This document shows, in pieces, positions 1 to 8,383 of a stretch of DNA of 64,000 bases; the first letter of the stretch is position 1, and each line of letters starts with the position of its first letter. The translations under genes were made by a program, and so were the position numbers. Source of the stretch: Mesoflavibacter sp037029465 (GTDB lineage: Bacteria; Bacteroidota; Bacteroidia; Flavobacteriales; Flavobacteriaceae); the NCBI RefSeq assembly GCF_037029465.1, contig NZ_JAYMEM010000006.1, positions 124,001 through 188,000 on the forward strand, read 5' to 3'. Under the pieces are notes generated by a model that was given only the letters and a program-made list of their open reading frames with translations, was not told the DNA's origin and did no database searches.

Positions 1-369
1 ATTGACGCCATGTTATTCAAACCAGAAGTTGGTAGTATTTACGAAGTTAAAGTAATTAAAATGTTAGATTTTGGAGCTGTAGTAGAATATACTGAAGCAC
101 CAGGAAACGAAGTTCTATTACACGTAAGCGAATTAGCTTGGGAACGCACAGAAAACGTATCTGATGTTGTAAACATGGGAGATGTTTTTGATGTAAAATA
201 CTTTGGAGTAGACCCAAGAACTAAAAAAGATAAAGTGTCTAGAAAAGCACTTTTACCAAAACCTGAAGGTTGGCAAGACAGACCAAAACGTGATAATAAT
301 AAAGGTGGAAATCGTGATCGTAATAACAAACGAGATGACAGAAAACCTAGAAATGATAAAAGAGATTAA
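1..369 (+). CDS. pnp: Polyribonucleotide nucleotidyltransferase, C-terminal end (partial)
   Basis: This is the last ~122 codons of PNPase, the phosphorolytic 3'-5' exoribonuclease of mRNA decay; the frame is already open at base 1, so the gene begins outside the window. The visible part is the S1 RNA-binding domain (GSIYEVKVIKMLDFGAVVEY, then LLHVSELAWERTENV) followed by a short basic, Asn/Arg/Lys/Asp-rich tail. The ATG at 10 is internal: sequence before it continues the PNPase reading (IDAMLFKPEVG). It ends just before a strong hairpin terminator. Identification rests on the S1 domain and the flavobacterial-type tail; the catalytic RNase PH domains are not in the window. Confidence 0.9.
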   Translation: MDAMLFKPEVGSIYEVKVIKMLDFGAVVEYTEAPGNEVLLHVSELAWERTENVSDVVNMGDVFDVKYFGVDPRTKKDKVSRKALLPKPEGWQDRPKRDNNKGGNRDRNNKRDDRKPRNDKRD

Positions 370-390
370 TTCTTTTAATTAATAATTTTA

Positions 391-424
391 GAAAAAGCCT
401 ATCTAACCGATAGGCTTTTTTTTG
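391..424 (+). terminator. Rho-independent terminator of pnp
   Basis: Hairpin AAAAAGCCTATC-taacc-GATAGGCTTTTT followed by a T run, 22 bases after the pnp stop codon. Confidence 0.9.
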
Positions 425-441
425 GCATAAACCATATTTTT

Positions 442-487
442 AACTGACAAAACCTCACTTTTCCGACAGTCTGTCAGTTTTTATTTT
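442..487 (+). other. Second inverted repeat between pnp and proC
   Basis: Arms AACTGACA (442-449) and TGTCAGTT (472-479) enclose a smaller palindrome GACAGTCTGTC (465-475), and a T-rich run follows. It could be a back-up terminator or a protein-binding site in front of proC. Nothing in the sequence decides between these. Confidence 0.4.
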
Positions 488-664
488 TGTTGATTTTTCA
501 AAATACACTAAGGATTTTATTCAATAATTGAGAAACCTTCAAACTTTATAAAGATAATTTTCATATATAACAATTCTCAAAATTAATTCCTTTTTTCGGG
601 TGTTCCGTACAATCCTTGTGCAATAAAGAGTGTATAATATTTAAAACCAACACTTTAAAAAAAC

Positions 665-1471
665 ATGAAAGTATTAGTTATTGGAGCAGGAAATATGGGA
701 TTAACATACTCTGAAGGTATGGCAAGTTCGCCACTTTTAGGTAAGCATAATCTTAAGATATATGATACTGATCCAAAAAAAATCGAAACTTTAAGTAAAG
801 AGCCTCATTTTGATGTGTATGATAATTTAGACGACTGTCTACCAAAAGCAGATATCGTTTTTGTAGCTGTAAAGCCATATCATAGTGAAGACTTATTTAA
901 AGAAATGAAGTCGAAAATGAACAGCCAACAAATTGTTGTGTCGTTGATGGCTGGTGTAACTATAGACACTATTAAGGAACAATTAGACGCTAAAAAAGTA
1001 GTAAGAGCAATGCCCAACTTACCCGCAAAAGTTGGTAAAGGAGTAACTTCTTACACAGAATCTGAAGCTGTTTCTAAAATTGAGTTAATCATGGTTAGAA
1101 ACCTTTTAGATACTACAGGTACTTCTATACATGTTAATACCGAAAAATTTATCGATGCTTCTACTGGTATTTCTGGTAGTGGACCAGCATATGTATTTTA
1201 TTTTATGCAGTCTATGTTAGAAGCCGCATTAAAAATGGGCTTCTCTGATTACGATTCTAAAGTATTAGTAAGTAATACTTTTGAAGGCGCTATAGAACTT
1301 TTTAATCAATCTGATTTATCACCAAAATCTTGGATAAACAGAGTTGCTTCAAAAGGAGGAACAACACAAGCCGCTATAGATAGCATGGAAGATAATAATG
1401 TAAAACAGTTAATACAAGATGCTGCATATGCTGCTTTTGATAGAGCTGTAGAATTAGGAAAAGACAAATAA
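665..1471 (+). CDS. proC: Pyrroline-5-carboxylate reductase
   Basis: Catalyses the last step of proline synthesis, NAD(P)H reduction of 1-pyrroline-5-carboxylate. The 268 residues match the usual length (E. coli 269). The N-terminus has a Rossmann nucleotide-binding loop GAGNMG (residues 7-12), and the C-terminal dimerisation and active-site region carries SGSGPAY and ASKGGTTQAAIDSM, both characteristic of ProC. The start is the only ATG in position, after an A-rich leader as is normal for Bacteroidota. It is the first gene of a tight proC-proB-proA unit, with only one base between its stop and the proB start, so the whole glutamate-to-proline route is probably one transcript. Confidence 0.95.
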   Translation: MKVLVIGAGNMGLTYSEGMASSPLLGKHNLKIYDTDPKKIETLSKEPHFDVYDNLDDCLPKADIVFVAVKPYHSEDLFKEMKSKMNSQQIVVSLMAGVTIDTIKEQLDAKKVVRAMPNLPAKVGKGVTSYTESEAVSKIELIMVRNLLDTTGTSIHVNTEKFIDASTGISGSGPAYVFYFMQSMLEAALKMGFSDYDSKVLVSNTFEGAIELFNQSDLSPKSWINRVASKGGTTQAAIDSMEDNNVKQLIQDAAYAAFDRAVELGKDK

Positions 1472-1472
1472 A

Positions 1473-2249
1473 ATGGAAGACGATATTAAAAAGATTGTAG
1501 TTAAAGTAGGTACCAACGTACTTACCAATAAAGACAACAGAATTTTAGGTCCAGTATTAAGAGAATTGGTGCGTCAAATCTCTGTTTTAAATGAAAGAGA
1601 TATAGATGTAGTTTTAGTATCATCAGGATCAGCAATTGCTGGTAAAGAGGTATTAGGAGAAATTAAAGCAACGGATAAATCTACACGACGTCAAATTTAT
1701 TCTTCAGTTGGACAACCACGATTAATGCGTCATTACTATAGCATTTTTCATGATTATGGTATGCGTTGCGCTCAGGTTTTAGCAACCAAAAGAGATTTTG
1801 ACGCTGGTAAACACCGCGAAAATATGATTAATTGTTATCAAGGCTTATTAGCCGAAGGTGTTACACCAATTGCTAATGAGGATGATGCTGTTTCACTAAG
1901 CATGTCTATGTTTTCAGATAATGATGAATTAGCAAGTTTAGTTGCAGAATTGATTGATGCTGATAGATTAATTATTTTATCAGATACCGATGGATTATAT
2001 ACTGGTCATCCAGATGATGAAGGTTCAGAAAAAATTACTGAAGTCACTGTCGATCAAAATGTAGAAAAATACGTAAAAGCTTCTGGTAAAAAAGAAGGTG
2101 AAGGTCGTGGTGGCATGGCTTCAAAATTAAAAATAGCCAAAGGAACCGCAAAAAAAGACATTCCTACATACATCGCCAATGGTAAAAGAGAAAATGTAAT
2201 TGTAGATATAGTAGACGATAAAGAAATAGGAACAAAGTTTATTCACTAA
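1473..2249 (+). CDS. proB: Glutamate 5-kinase, short form without PUA domain
   Basis: Phosphorylates glutamate to gamma-glutamyl phosphate, the first and normally feedback-controlled step of proline synthesis. At 258 residues it contains only the amino-acid-kinase fold: KVGTNVLT near the N-terminus, the SSGSAIAGK loop, DTDGLYTGHPDD and GRGGMASKLKIA. The ~100-residue C-terminal PUA domain of the E. coli enzyme (367 residues) is absent. The gene ends at a proper stop and proA follows within about a dozen bases, so this is a genuine short form rather than a truncation. Position between proC and proA supports the assignment. Confidence 0.93.
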   Translation: MEDDIKKIVVKVGTNVLTNKDNRILGPVLRELVRQISVLNERDIDVVLVSSGSAIAGKEVLGEIKATDKSTRRQIYSSVGQPRLMRHYYSIFHDYGMRCAQVLATKRDFDAGKHRENMINCYQGLLAEGVTPIANEDDAVSLSMSMFSDNDELASLVAELIDADRLIILSDTDGLYTGHPDDEGSEKITEVTVDQNVEKYVKASGKKEGEGRGGMASKLKIAKGTAKKDIPTYIANGKRENVIVDIVDDKEIGTKFIH

Positions 2250-2260
2250 AAAAATTGAAA

Positions 2261-3460
2261 ATGAAATTATTAGATAAAAACATAAAAAATAAAGTTCTAG
2301 ACTCAATGATTAATATTATTGATAAAGAACGACATCAAATTATAGCCGAAAATAAAAAAGATTTAGACGCTTTTGATAAAGAAGACCAAGCATTATATGA
2401 CCGTTTAGTAGTTGATAATGCAAAGGTTGACGGAATGATAAAAGCTATAAAAGAAGTTAGAGATCAAGAAGATCCGGTTGGACAAACAATCTCTGATTTA
2501 ACTTTAGATAGTGGACTAAAAGTCACCAACAAAACAGCGCCATTTGGTACTATTCTTATCATTTATGAGTCTAGACCAGATGTAACTATTGAAGCTGCAG
2601 TTTTAGCCTTTAAAGCCAACAATAAAATCTTATTAAAAGGTGGTAAAGAAGCTGTTAATAGTAATATTATTTTAGAAAAATGCTGGCACCAAGCTTTAGA
2701 AGAAAACGGATTATCAAAAGATTGGATTAAGCTTTTACATTTAAAAAGAGAAGAAACACAAGACTTCTTAAAAAATCCACCAGAAAAAATAGATCTAATC
2801 GTACCACGTGGTGGAGAACGCTTAATTAAATTTGTTAAAGACAATGCAACTTGCGCTGTGTTAATTAGCGGAAGAGGTAACAACTTTTTATACGTCGCAG
2901 AAGACGCAGATTGGTTAAAAGCAGTAAAAGTAATTGTTAATGCTAAAACCGATAAAATTTCAGGATGTAACGCACTTGATAAAGTATTAATTGACAAAAA
3001 TATTCCTGAATACGAAAAGAAAGTACACGAACTAGAAATCATGTTGCACAAACTAGGCGTAGATATTTTAGTTGATAAAAATGTAAGTGAAATTCTTCCA
3101 AATGAAACCCAAGTAAAAGATAACAACGTATGGTTTGAAGAGTTTTTAGCAATGAAAATTATGCTAGCCGAAGTTAATAATGAAGACAGCGCTATCGAAA
3201 TGATAAATACATATTCTGGTGGTCACTCGGCAGCAATTATAACAGAAGATAAAGAATTAGCCGAAAAATTTATGCAGCAAGTAGATAGTGCAGCCGTATA
3301 CCATAATGCCTCTACCCGATTTACAGATGGCGGACAAATGGGTGTTGGTGCAGAACTTGCTATTAGTACAGATAAGCTACACCATCGTGGTCCATTAGGG
3401 TTAAAGCAATTAGTTACAAATAAGTACTATGTATTTGGTGATGGACATGTAAGAATTTAA
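2261..3460 (+). CDS. proA: Glutamate-5-semialdehyde dehydrogenase (gamma-glutamyl phosphate reductase)
   Basis: NADPH-dependent reduction of gamma-glutamyl phosphate to glutamate semialdehyde, the partner of ProB. Aldehyde-dehydrogenase superfamily, 399 residues. Visible signatures are NKTAPFGTILIIYESRPDVT, VPRGGERL and the catalytic cysteine in SGCNALDKVL. The frame is open from a TTG at 2255, but I place the start at the ATG two codons later because relatives begin MKLL and the A-rich leader fits it. It is the third gene of the proCBA unit and is followed by a strong terminator. Confidence 0.94.
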   Translation: MKLLDKNIKNKVLDSMINIIDKERHQIIAENKKDLDAFDKEDQALYDRLVVDNAKVDGMIKAIKEVRDQEDPVGQTISDLTLDSGLKVTNKTAPFGTILIIYESRPDVTIEAAVLAFKANNKILLKGGKEAVNSNIILEKCWHQALEENGLSKDWIKLLHLKREETQDFLKNPPEKIDLIVPRGGERLIKFVKDNATCAVLISGRGNNFLYVAEDADWLKAVKVIVNAKTDKISGCNALDKVLIDKNIPEYEKKVHELEIMLHKLGVDILVDKNVSEILPNETQVKDNNVWFEEFLAMKIMLAEVNNEDSAIEMINTYSGGHSAAIITEDKELAEKFMQQVDSAAVYHNASTRFTDGGQMGVGAELAISTDKLHHRGPLGLKQLVTNKYYVFGDGHVRI

Positions 3461-3518
3461 TTGAACATATTTTGATTAGACTCTTAATCATTATTATTAA
3501 CAAGAATCAAAAAACAAT

Positions 3519-3556
3519 TAAAAAGCCGTTTCTTTATTCTAAGAGACGGTTTTTTG
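3519..3556 (+). terminator. Rho-independent terminator of proCBA
   Basis: Hairpin with arms GCCGTTTCTT and AAGAGACGGT (one G-U pair), loop tattct, followed by six T residues; begins ~60 bases after the proA stop. Confidence 0.85.
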
Positions 3557-3586
3557 GATTTTAGACGCAACCTTTTCATAGTTTAG
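3554..3586 (+). promoter_or_regulatory. Possible Bacteroidota promoter of the lipoprotein-sigma-barrel unit
   Basis: TTG at 3554-3556 and TAGTTTAG at 3579-3586 (7 of 8 to the TAnnTTTG -7 box) are 22 bases apart, slightly wider than the usual 19-21. It lies ~25 bases before the ATG at 3611. Weak, pattern-based call. Confidence 0.3.
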
Positions 3587-3610
3587 AAGACTATAGGAAA
3601 AACAACATTT

Positions 3611-4663
3611 ATGAAAACTAATATAACTTTACTCATTTCAGTCTTAATGATTCTATTATCATGTTCTACAGATTTAGATGACAATTTAAATTTAAAACCT
3701 AATATAAACACTGTTGATGTCATTAGAAGTGACTCTGATTTATTTGATAATTTATTAGAAATCACAAATAATGAAGATAGACCTGATAAAAGTATAGCGT
3801 GTATTGATTTTATATATCCTCTTACCATTTTCATTTTCGACAATAACGATGAGTATGTATCTACAAACTTAGTAAATAGTGATACTGAATTTAGTAATTT
3901 ACTAAATAATTTAGATCTTGAATATTCAGTTAGTATAAGTTTTCCTATCACAAGTAATTTATCATCTGGAGAAACCTTCATTATAAACACAAAAGAAGAA
4001 TTAAAAATTGCTATTGACAATTGTTTAGAGGAAGAGTTAATACTAGAGTGTACAGGTGTAATTCAAAATTGTGTTTTAAAAGTGGGATATAGTTACAATT
4101 ATGACAATACTTATTTAGGCGGTATTTTTGAAGAATCAAATGGAATTACGACACTATTAATTGACGACAATTCACACAATGGTTCTTGGTCAGTTTTTTA
4201 TATTGAAAATGAATTGCATATTAATATAAGCTTAAATGATGGTAATTCAGAAGTAACTGAGTTTTTTAACTATGATTGGAAAGTGGAATTCTTAGATGAA
4301 AACTCATTATTACTTACAAATGATGAAAGAGAATTAGTCTTAAACCAAAGATGTGATGATGATTTTACCGATTGTGGTAACTTTATTTTTGAAGAATGTG
4401 AAACAGAAATTGATAGCGGTATTTCAGAGTTTATTTTAGATGATTATTCTACTTGTATTTTTGAAACCTTAGAGCTTGACGATGAATTTCAAATTTTCTA
4501 TTTTGAAACAGAAGAAGATGCAACAAATTTAGAAAACCCAATTACATCTAATGAACCTTTTAATAACACCGAAAATGAACAAACTATTTATGTCAAAATT
4601 ATAGATGCTGATAATGATATGGAATATAATATTTTAATTACATTATCTTCCATAAGTTGTTAA
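3611..4663 (+). CDS. Putative lipoprotein, Asp/Asn-rich, function unknown
   Basis: I do not recognise this as a named protein. It has 350 residues with a lipoprotein signal peptide: a hydrophobic segment ends in LLSC (lipidated Cys18), followed by an acidic spacer, which in Bacteroidota favours export to the outer-membrane surface. The middle has Cys pairs (ECTGVIQNC, RCDDDFTDC). The last ~80 residues, from about STCIFETL, follow the pattern of a repeat seen in flavobacterial T9SS-exported adhesin-like proteins: a Phe/Tyr-rich strand, an EEDATNLENPI segment, then NEQTIYVKIID. No T9SS C-terminal sorting domain is visible. It lies 18 bases upstream of an ECF sigma gene on the same strand and may be part of that unit. 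Confidence 0.6.
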   Translation: MKTNITLLISVLMILLSCSTDLDDNLNLKPNINTVDVIRSDSDLFDNLLEITNNEDRPDKSIACIDFIYPLTIFIFDNNDEYVSTNLVNSDTEFSNLLNNLDLEYSVSISFPITSNLSSGETFIINTKEELKIAIDNCLEEELILECTGVIQNCVLKVGYSYNYDNTYLGGIFEESNGITTLLIDDNSHNGSWSVFYIENELHINISLNDGNSEVTEFFNYDWKVEFLDENSLLLTNDERELVLNQRCDDDFTDCGNFIFEECETEIDSGISEFILDDYSTCIFETLELDDEFQIFYFETEEDATNLENPITSNEPFNNTENEQTIYVKIIDADNDMEYNILITLSSISC

Positions 4664-4681
4664 AACATTAATCATAAAAAT

Positions 4682-5236
4682 TTGACACTAAAACAGCTCA
4701 TAAAAGCCTGTAAAAAAAACAATATACAAGCACAAAGAGATTTGTATTTGAAATATAAAGACGACTTATATGTACTATGTCTAAAGTACTGTAAGAATGT
4801 AGATGAAGCTCAAGATAATCTTCAGGATTCATTTATTGAAATTTTTAAAAACATCGACAAATACAATTATGATGGGTCTTTTGAAGGTTGGATGAAACGT
4901 ATTACAATTAATAAAGCAATTGACAAATACAAAAGTGAGAGTTTTATAAATATTATAATCAATGATGATATTTTAGAGGACACATCTATTGACTCTAACG
5001 AGTTTCAATTACCATTACATATCCTTTTAGATTTGATTCAAAATTTACCTGATAGATATAGACTTGTATTTAATCTTTTTGAATTAGATAATTATTCTCA
5101 TAAAGAAATTTCAAATTTACTATCTATATCTGAAGGTACTTCAAAATCTAATTTACACAGAGCAAAATTAATTTTGAAAGAAAAAATAAATGAGATTAAT
5201 ACGTCTCAAAATACATTAAAAAATCATGGATACTAG
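4682..5236 (+). CDS. ECF-family RNA polymerase sigma factor
   Basis: A 184-residue sigma-70 family protein of extracytoplasmic-function type. Region 2 is visible as AQRDLYLKYKDDLYVLC through DEAQDNLQDSFIEIFKNI and FEGWMKRITINKAID. Region 4 is visible as LPDRYRLVFNLFEL then YSHKEISNLLSISEGTSKSN, a helix-turn-helix for the -35 element. No ATG is available upstream, so the start is probably the TTG at 4682, whose MTLKQLIKACKKNN beginning is typical of the group. Its end overlaps the next gene by 11 bases, implying translational coupling. Its regulon is unknown; the coupled membrane/barrel protein is the obvious candidate for its regulator. Confidence 0.9.
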   Translation: MTLKQLIKACKKNNIQAQRDLYLKYKDDLYVLCLKYCKNVDEAQDNLQDSFIEIFKNIDKYNYDGSFEGWMKRITINKAIDKYKSESFINIIINDDILEDTSIDSNEFQLPLHILLDLIQNLPDRYRLVFNLFELDNYSHKEISNLLSISEGTSKSNLHRAKLILKEKINEINTSQNTLKNHGY

Positions 5237-6431
5237 AAAAGATATAGGACAAGCATTTAAAGAACGTCTTTCTGAGTTTAAAGATTCTCCTAAAAATTTA
5301 GTTTGGGAAAATATTGAAACCGAGCTCAAAAAGGATAAAAATGATTCCAAAATTTTTCCTTTATGGTTTAACTACTCAAAAATTGGCATTTTACTTTTGT
5401 TGTTATTCTTTATAAATAAAGAATCCTTAATTAATTCAAGCGATGATGAAAAACAGTCATTTAATAAGCATAAAAATGATACTCTAATTAAAAATAGTGT
5501 AACTAAAAATAAAGAGTCTTACAATAATTATCAATTAAAATATGATTCAAAAAACAATGAAGATAATACAATAAACAAAGAAGAAAGTTATTCATTAAAC
5601 TCTAAAAAAGACCAAACAAATAACAAACCTGTAAATACTATTAAAGCAAACAAAACATCCAAAAGAAACAGCAATACTTGGTCAAAAAACTCTAAAAAAC
5701 ACAGTAAAAATAGCATTACAAATTCAGAAGAAAATAGTAATAAAATTGAAAAAACCTCTAAAACAGATTCGAAACAAATTTCAGGTATAAATTCTGAAAT
5801 AAATGATTCTATTCAAACTAATACTCTAGAAGAAAAAGTCTTAACACAAAACTTGCTTAAAGATAAAAACGAAGAAAAAACAAATGACTCTATTTTAAAA
5901 ACCAAAGAGAAACGATGGAGCATATACCCTAACATTTCACTTATTCTTTATGGAGGATTCAACTCATCTTTAAGCAAACAAACATCAATTAACTATGGAA
6001 TGTATTTAAATTTCATAGCTACAAAAAAAGCATCTATTAGACTTGGTGTAAACAAGCTTGATTTAAGCTACACCTTTAAAAAATCTAATAATGAAATTAT
6101 CATCCAAAATGTAGAATATATAGAATTACCTTTAGAGATTAAATATACTTTAACAAATGCCAAAATAAAGACCTATGCCATCGGTGGTTTTAGCTACTTG
6201 ATTTTAGATGAAAGCTCTAGGTCTACTCAAAACACATTTAACTCTTATAATCATCATCTAGAATCAACATTTTCATTAAATGCAGGAATAGGATTTCAAA
6301 CTAAAATTATAAAAAACCTCTATTTTAATTTAGAACCTATGTTTAAATATCTCTTTACTCCCAAAAATAACTTACCAGAATTCAAGCCTTACACCATTTC
6401 AATTATAAGTGGTTTAGAATATCATTTTTAA
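5226..6431 (+). CDS. Membrane-anchored protein with outer-membrane beta-barrel-like C-terminus, probable sigma-factor partner
   Basis: Three parts are visible in 401 residues. The first ~45 residues are soluble and contain a SPKNLVWENIETELKK segment like the cytoplasmic ends of Bacteroidota anti-sigma-like proteins. One hydrophobic helix follows (about 51-63). A long Asn/Lys/Ser-rich low-complexity linker (about 70-230) then leads to a ~170-residue C-terminal region of alternating strands ending in Phe (...SGLEYHF), as in outer-membrane barrel proteins of the PF13568 type. The start overlaps the sigma gene. By inference, the N-terminus could hold the sigma factor while the C-terminus reaches the outer membrane. 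The barrel call is from sequence pattern only. Confidence 0.65.
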   Translation: MDTRKDIGQAFKERLSEFKDSPKNLVWENIETELKKDKNDSKIFPLWFNYSKIGILLLLLFFINKESLINSSDDEKQSFNKHKNDTLIKNSVTKNKESYNNYQLKYDSKNNEDNTINKEESYSLNSKKDQTNNKPVNTIKANKTSKRNSNTWSKNSKKHSKNSITNSEENSNKIEKTSKTDSKQISGINSEINDSIQTNTLEEKVLTQNLLKDKNEEKTNDSILKTKEKRWSIYPNISLILYGGFNSSLSKQTSINYGMYLNFIATKKASIRLGVNKLDLSYTFKKSNNEIIIQNVEYIELPLEIKYTLTNAKIKTYAIGGFSYLILDESSRSTQNTFNSYNHHLESTFSLNAGIGFQTKIIKNLYFNLEPMFKYLFTPKNNLPEFKPYTISIISGLEYHF

Positions 6432-6715
6432 TACTATTTTACATTGCTATAATAAATATAAATTTCAAAAAACTAAAATTAATAAAATCAAAACAGCTCA
6501 TTTATTAAAACACTTAACGTCTTAAAATCATATTGTTTCAAGCTTTAAAACTAATAATAATCATTACAAATTAAGCGATGAGATATCGGAATAAATTATC
6601 CTTAATGATAAAAAATTAATTATTTTTTTTATTTTTTTTGTAACAAAAAGTAATTGTCTTACGTATAACTATTGATAGCAAATTATTCACATTAAATAAA
6701 TCACTCTATTTTTAG

Positions 6716-7579
6716 ATGAGACAACTTAAAATTACGAAGCAGGTTACTAACAGAGAAACTGCTTCTTTAGACAAGTATCTTCAAGAAATTGGTAAGGTAG
6801 ACCTTATTACAGCAGATGAAGAGGTAGAGTTAGCACAACGTATTAAAGCAGGAGACCAAGTAGCATTAGAAAAATTAACTAAAGCTAACTTACGTTTTGT
6901 TGTATCGGTTGCTAAACAATACCAAAACCAAGGTTTAACATTACCAGATTTAATAAACGAAGGTAACTTAGGTCTTATCAAAGCTGCGCAACGTTTTGAC
7001 GAAACTCGTGGTTTTAAATTTATCTCTTACGCCGTTTGGTGGATTAGACAATCTATCTTACAAGCGTTAGCAGAGCAATCTAGAATTGTACGTTTACCAT
7101 TAAACAAAATTGGTTCTATTAACAAGATTAATAAAACCTTTGCATTTTTAGAGCAAGCTCACGAGCGTCCACCAAGCGCAGAAGAAATTGCAAAAGAGTT
7201 AGACATGACTATTAACGATGTTAAAGAGTCTATGAAAAACTCTGGTCGTCACGTAAGTATGGATGCACCTTTAGTAGAAGGTGAAGATTCTAACTTATAT
7301 GACGTATTAAACTCTGGTGAATCACCAAACCCAGATAGAGAATTATTACACGAATCTTTACGTACAGAAATTGAACGTGCTTTAGAAACGTTAACACCAC
7401 GTGAAGCAGATGTAATAAGACTTTACTTTGGTTTAGGCAACCAACATCCAATGACATTAGAAGAAATTGGAGAAACTTTTGACCTTACCAGAGAACGTGT
7501 AAGACAAATTAAAGAAAAAGCTATACGTAGATTAAAACATACGTCTAGAAGTAAAATATTAAAAACTTACTTAGGATAA
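6716..7579 (+). CDS. rpoD: Primary sigma factor RpoD/SigA (short Bacteroidota form)
   Basis: Housekeeping sigma-70 factor that directs RNA polymerase to TAnnTTTG-type promoters. At 287 residues it lacks region 1.1 and the non-conserved insert of the E. coli protein. Region 1.2 starts DKYLQEIGKVDLITADEE; regions 2.1-2.4 include NLRFVVSVAKQYQNQGL, DLINEGNLGLIKA and YAVWWIRQSILQALAEQSR; region 3 has RPPSAEEIA; region 4 has LTPREADVIRLYFGL and the helix-turn-helix LEEIGETFDLTRERVRQIKE. Two terminators follow it. The 280 bases before it are very A+T-rich and carry no gene. Confidence 0.97.
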   Translation: MRQLKITKQVTNRETASLDKYLQEIGKVDLITADEEVELAQRIKAGDQVALEKLTKANLRFVVSVAKQYQNQGLTLPDLINEGNLGLIKAAQRFDETRGFKFISYAVWWIRQSILQALAEQSRIVRLPLNKIGSINKINKTFAFLEQAHERPPSAEEIAKELDMTINDVKESMKNSGRHVSMDAPLVEGEDSNLYDVLNSGESPNPDRELLHESLRTEIERALETLTPREADVIRLYFGLGNQHPMTLEEIGETFDLTRERVRQIKEKAIRRLKHTSRSKILKTYLG

Positions 7580-7601
7580 TAAGTACGTTTTTTACCCCAA
7601 C

Positions 7602-7632
7602 AAACAGTTAATCATAACTGTTCGTTTTTTGA
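7602..7632 (+). terminator. First terminator after rpoD
   Basis: Hairpin AACAGTTA-atca-TAACTGTT followed by cgTTTTTT. Confidence 0.75.
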
Positions 7633-7640
7633 TTGATGAA

Positions 7641-7675
7641 AGAACCCGAAGCTGATTACTTCGGGTTCATTTTTT
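7641..7675 (+). terminator. Second, stronger terminator after rpoD
   Basis: Hairpin GAACCCGAAG-ctgatta-CTTCGGGTTC followed by aTTTTTT; tandem with the previous terminator. Confidence 0.85.
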
Positions 7676-7680
7676 ATACC

Positions 7681-7688
7681 TATTTTTG
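7681..7688 (+). promoter_or_regulatory. Promoter -7 box of rpe
   Basis: TATTTTTG matches the Bacteroidota TAnnTTTG consensus exactly, 29 bases before the rpe ATG. No clear -33 TTG is seen because that region is occupied by the rpoD terminator. Confidence 0.5.
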
Positions 7689-7717
7689 CCAAAACAACAA
7701 CACAATAAAATAAAAAA

Positions 7718-8380
7718 ATGTCTTCAAAACTAATTGCGCCATCATTGCTAGCAGCAGATTTTGGCAACTTACAACGTGATATAGAAATGGTTAATTCTAG
7801 TGATGCCGATTGGTTTCATATAGATATAATGGATGGTGTTTTTGTACCAAACATTTCTTACGGAATGCCTGTTTTAAAAACTATATCTAAACACGCCACA
7901 AAAACTATAGATGTACATTTAATGATTGTAGATCCTGATAGATATATAAAAACCTTTGCCGATTTAGGTAGCGATATCTTAACCGTTCACTACGAAGCTT
8001 GTACACATTTACACAGAACCATTCAAGCTATTAAAGCAGAAGGAATGAAAGCTGGTGTTGCTCTAAACCCGCATACCAACATAAATGTGTTAGAAGATAT
8101 TATTAACGATATTGATTTAGTATTAATCATGAGTGTTAATCCTGGTTTTGGCGGACAAAGTTTTATAGAAAACACATACAACAAAGTAAAGCAACTAAAA
8201 CAGCTTATAAACGATAAAAAAGCCAACGTCATTATTGAAATTGATGGAGGCGTAACTAATAAAAATGCAAAACAGTTAGTAGATGCTGGTGCAGATGCAC
8301 TAGTAGCTGGTAGCTATGTATTTAAAAGTGATAATCAAATAGAAACAATTAAAGATTTAAAAGCTTTAGCTAACTCATAA
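7718..8380 (+). CDS. rpe: Ribulose-phosphate 3-epimerase
   Basis: Interconverts ribulose 5-phosphate and xylulose 5-phosphate in the pentose phosphate pathway. A TIM-barrel enzyme of 220 residues, the usual length. The family patterns are intact: APSLLAADFGNL at the N-terminus, WFHIDIMDGVFVPN (metal-binding His and Asp), VHLMIVDPD, MSVNPGFGGQSF for phosphate binding, and EIDGGVTNKNA. It appears to be a single-gene transcript between the tandem rpoD terminators and its own hairpin terminator. Confidence 0.96.
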   Translation: MSSKLIAPSLLAADFGNLQRDIEMVNSSDADWFHIDIMDGVFVPNISYGMPVLKTISKHATKTIDVHLMIVDPDRYIKTFADLGSDILTVHYEACTHLHRTIQAIKAEGMKAGVALNPHTNINVLEDIINDIDLVLIMSVNPGFGGQSFIENTYNKVKQLKQLINDKKANVIIEIDGGVTNKNAKQLVDAGADALVAGSYVFKSDNQIETIKDLKALANS

Positions 8381-8383
8381 AAA

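Noticed and set aside
424..664. Riboswitch or attenuator upstream of proC
   Set aside because: Only a small palindrome and A/T-rich DNA are present; no known riboswitch core or proline-rich leader peptide is visible.
2563..3126. 187-codon open frame on the minus strand
   Set aside because: It lies wholly antisense to proA, whose catalytic motifs are in the plus frame; the translation is Ser/Leu/Phe-rich shadow sequence.
3583..4020. 145-codon minus-strand frame
   Set aside because: Antisense to the lipoprotein gene with a clear signal peptide; no start context and no recognisable domain.
6432..6715. Hidden small gene or RNA before rpoD
   Set aside because: The stretch is extremely A/T-rich with no convincing open frame, hairpin or promoter match that I could defend.
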